Program-made: the position numbers and the translations under genes
Notes under the pieces: generated by a model
Databases searched by the model: none
Told to the model about the DNA's origin: nothing
The model's input: the letters and a program-made list of their open reading frames with translations, nothing else
Assembly: GCF_013409345.1 (NCBI RefSeq)
Contig: NZ_JACCBB010000001.1
Location: 2,480,001 to 2,544,000, forward strand
DNA length: 64,000 bases
Direction: 5' to 3'
Origin: Kineococcus aurantiacus
GTDB taxonomy: Bacteria > Actinomycetota > Actinomycetes > Actinomycetales > Kineococcaceae
Part shown: in pieces, positions 62,267-64,000 of the stretch
Numbering within the stretch: position 1 is the first letter of the stretch
Layout of the letters: every line of letters begins with the position of its first letter

Positions 62267-63400
62267 CTAGGCGAAGAAGCCCGAGGCGCCGACCGCCTGC
62301 CCCAGCTGCGGGGCGTACTCCTCGGCGAACACCCGGGCGGTGAGCTCACGGCGGCTGCGGACGCCGACCTTGTCGAACACCACCTTCAGGTGGTCCTGGA
62401 CCGTGTACGCGGACAGGTGCAGGGTCGTGGCGATCTCGGCCGTCGACACCCCGCGCAGCACGAGCCGCACCACGTCCTGCTCGCGCGGTGTCAGCCCGAA
62501 CGCCTCCACGAGCAGGGGCAGCACGTCGGCCCGCCCGGCGTCCTCGACGGTCACCGCGAACGTGGGGGCGGCGGCCTGACCGAAGGAGGTCAGGGGGGAC
62601 GCGCTCACGACGACCCACCGGCCGTCGGCCGTGCGCATGCGGACACGGGGCGCCCAGTCCAGCTGTCCCTGCGCGAACCGCCGCGCGGCCCCGACCACCG
62701 ACTGCACGGGCATCGGCAGGGCGCCCCGGCCGAGTTCCGGTCCGCCGAGCTCGGCGATGCGCCGGACCGCGGCGGCGTTCGCGGACAGGACGTCCCCGCG
62801 GTCGGTCACGACGATCACCCCCGGGCCGGCCTCCTCCACGGGGGCCGCCCCGGCCAGCGACGTCACGAGGCTGGCCCGCACCCCGCGCGCCAGCGACGTC
62901 GAGACCGTGCTGACGAACTCCATCTCCGCGGCGTTGAACGTCGTGGCGCGGTCGCCGGTGTCGCGGAACAGCGCCAGGAACGCCCACATCGACCCGTCGG
63001 CGGTCACGGCCGTGCGCAGCTCGTCCGTGACGTCCCACAGCGGGTGGAAGAAGTTCTCGTAGCGGTTGCAGCGCACCAGGTCGCCGGCGGTCTCGCGGTG
63101 GGTCGTCGTGACGCCGCCGGGACGGTCCAGCAGGTCGAGGTAGTCGTAGACGTCCTCGACGACGTACTCGTGGAACGCCCACCGCTCGTCCTGCTCCGGC
63201 GTGACCGTCGTCATCGTCCCGGTCTTCAGCGCGCTGGTCACCAACCGCGTCGCAGGGTCGGTCGTGGCGAAGCAGGCCGCCGCGAACGGGACGGCCCGGT
63301 GCAGGACCTCCAGGCTGGCGGCCACGAACGTGGGCGTGTCCAGGCCCGTCGTGCTGAGGGCGTCGAGCTGCGCGCGGGTGCGTTCCGTCGGCGAGGCCAC
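62267..63400 (-). CDS. GAF/PAS-containing LuxR-type regulator
   Basis: 377 residues: a GAF-like sensor (about 1-180), a PAS-like segment (about 190-300; VIVVTDRGDVLSANAAAVRR) and a C-terminal LuxR helix-turn-helix (about 308-365): FGLTPREQDVVRLVLRG, TAEIATTLHLSAYTVQDHLK, VRSRREL. ATG start at 63400. Divergent from ridA-like and exported-protein genes; two palindromes in the 113-bp gap are its probable targets. Confidence 0.9.
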   Translation of the reverse strand: MASPTERTRAQLDALSTTGLDTPTFVAASLEVLHRAVPFAAACFATTDPATRLVTSALKTGTMTTVTPEQDERWAFHEYVVEDVYDYLDLLDRPGGVTTTHRETAGDLVRCNRYENFFHPLWDVTDELRTAVTADGSMWAFLALFRDTGDRATTFNAAEMEFVSTVSTSLARGVRASLVTSLAGAAPVEEAGPGVIVVTDRGDVLSANAAAVRRIAELGGPELGRGALPMPVQSVVGAARRFAQGQLDWAPRVRMRTADGRWVVVSASPLTSFGQAAAPTFAVTVEDAGRADVLPLLVEAFGLTPREQDVVRLVLRGVSTAEIATTLHLSAYTVQDHLKVVFDKVGVRSRRELTARVFAEEYAPQLGQAVGASGFFA

Positions 63401-63436
63401 GCACCCGAGTCTGCGCCCCGCGGGGACCGGGGGGAA

Positions 63437-63476
63437 CCCCAGAGTTCTGGGGTCGCGGTTCCCCAGGACGCTGGGG
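63437..63476. promoter_or_regulatory. Two palindromic operator-like sites
   Basis: CCCCAGAGTTCTGGGG (63437-63452) and CCCCAGGACGCTGGGG (63461-63476), centres 24 bp apart, lie between the divergent LuxR and RidA genes. Arms are CCCCAG/CTGGGG. Confidence 0.75.
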
Positions 63477-63513
63477 TGTTCCGGCCCCGGGCGGCGGCGG
63501 CACCGTTCCCGGC

Positions 63514-63921
63514 ATGCCCACCACGCAGACCAGCGGGACCACCCGCATCAACCCGAGCAGCTGGAACCTCGCCCTCGGGTTCGACCAGGCCCAGCTCCGT
63601 CCCGCCCCGACCCGGCTGCTGACCTGCGCCGGCCAGGGGTCCGTCGACCGCGACGGGCGCCTCGTGCACGACGGCGACGTCACCGCCCAGATCGCCCTCG
63701 CCGTGGAGAACGTCGAGGACCTGCTGCACCGCGCCGGGATGGACTTCGGCGACGTCCTGCACCTGACCGTCCACGCCACCGACGTCGACGCCGTCCTGGC
63801 CGGGTACGGCCTGATCGCCGAGCGGTTCGCCCCGGCGACCCCGCCCGCCACGCTCGTCGGCGTCGACCGCCTCGCGGTGCCCGGGATGCTCGTCGAGATC
63901 ACCGTCACGGCGGGCCGCTGA
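63514..63921 (+). CDS. RidA/YjgF/UK114-family protein
   Basis: 135 residues, within the RidA range: RINPSSWNLALGFDQAQLRP, LLTCAGQGSVDRDG, DVTAQIALAVENVEDLLHRA, DVLHLTVHATDVDAV, PPATLVGVDRLAVPGMLVEI. The Arg of VDRL lies where RidA has its catalytic Arg, so hydrolysis of enamine/imine intermediates is possible; some members bind other ligands. ATG start. Its TGA overlaps the next ATG by one base (TGATG), so coupled to a likely exported protein. Confidence 0.88.
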   Translation: MPTTQTSGTTRINPSSWNLALGFDQAQLRPAPTRLLTCAGQGSVDRDGRLVHDGDVTAQIALAVENVEDLLHRAGMDFGDVLHLTVHATDVDAVLAGYGLIAERFAPATPPATLVGVDRLAVPGMLVEITVTAGR

Positions 63922-64000
63922 TGTCCCGCCCCACGCGCAGCCAGCTGCTGCGGTCCCTCGCCGCCCTCCCCCTCCTCACCCCGTTCAGGAGCACCCCCGT
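63921..64000 (+). CDS. Start of a probable exported protein (partial)
   Basis: The window ends 26 codons into this gene. The N-terminus MSRPTRSQLLRSLAALPLL has basic residues followed by a hydrophobic stretch, like a signal peptide. Coupled to the RidA gene by the TGATG overlap. Function cannot be told. Confidence 0.5.
   Translation, partial: MSRPTRSQLLRSLAALPLLTPFRSTP

Overview
The window is very GC-rich DNA with frequent GTG starts and long spurious open frames on the opposite strand of real genes, as in Actinobacteria. The rRNA genes are actinobacterial: 16S-23S spacers without tRNA genes and a 23S rRNA with the extra helix-54 region. The gene content (type III glutamine synthetase, DUF808 protein, MsiK-type sugar importers without their own ATPase, GTG-initiated operons) would fit a Kineococcus-like member of the Kineosporiaceae. 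The genus is inference; the phylum is well supported.

Layout. 1-4.6 kb: end of an M13 peptidase gene, a membrane diguanylate cyclase and a large GH63-type glucosidase. 4.6-10.9 kb: rRNA operon 1 with two promoters, 16S, 23S, 5S and terminators. 10.9-21.1 kb: a flavin-dependent monooxygenase-like gene, a small ESX-like gene coupled to a degenerate ADP-ribosylglycohydrolase, a GH4 glycosidase, a decayed PfkB sugar kinase, glutamine synthetase III, a DUF808 membrane protein and a glycogen-debranching-type glucosidase. 21.2-27.4 kb: accessory nucleic-acid and ADP-ribose genes: DEDDh exonuclease, NERD protein, AlbA_2/Schlafen-type regulator, HNH nuclease, ADP-ribosylglycohydrolase-phosphatase fusion, and a divergent NUDIX-HTH (NrtR-like) regulator with two operator-like repeats. 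27.4-30.8 kb: a NarL-type two-component system divergent from a two-gene ABC exporter. 30.9-36.0 kb: a mannonate-dehydratase/sugar-importer operon with a FadR-type GntR regulator and a perfect 12-bp inverted-repeat operator.

36.1-42.6 kb holds an orphan Vsr endonuclease, a lipoprotein and a three-gene defence-like cassette on the minus strand: MazG-like pyrophosphohydrolase, GIY-YIG/DUF2075 ATPase, and PLD/SF2 helicase/DUF3427. 43.0-46.9 kb is a four-carbon sugar-acid catabolic cluster (HpcH/HpaI aldolase, DUF1537 kinase, PdxA2-like dehydrogenase, DeoR regulator). 46.9-49.5 kb encodes an RsbQ-like hydrolase translationally coupled to a PAS-GGDEF-EAL protein. 49.8-50.0 kb is a small unknown gene. 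50.1-56.3 kb is rRNA operon 2, a near-identical direct repeat of operon 1 displaced by 45,437 bp. 56.3-64 kb: a heterodimeric ABC exporter, two adjacent unknown proteins that look distantly related, a GAF/LuxR regulator with palindromic sites, a RidA-family protein and the start of a probably exported protein.

The most interesting candidates are the MazG-DUF2075-helicase cassette, the NUDIX-regulated ADP-ribose/HNH locus, and the RsbQ/PAS-GGDEF-EAL pair, which suggests a small-molecule input into cyclic-di-GMP turnover. No CRISPR array, tRNA gene, transposase or prophage was seen.
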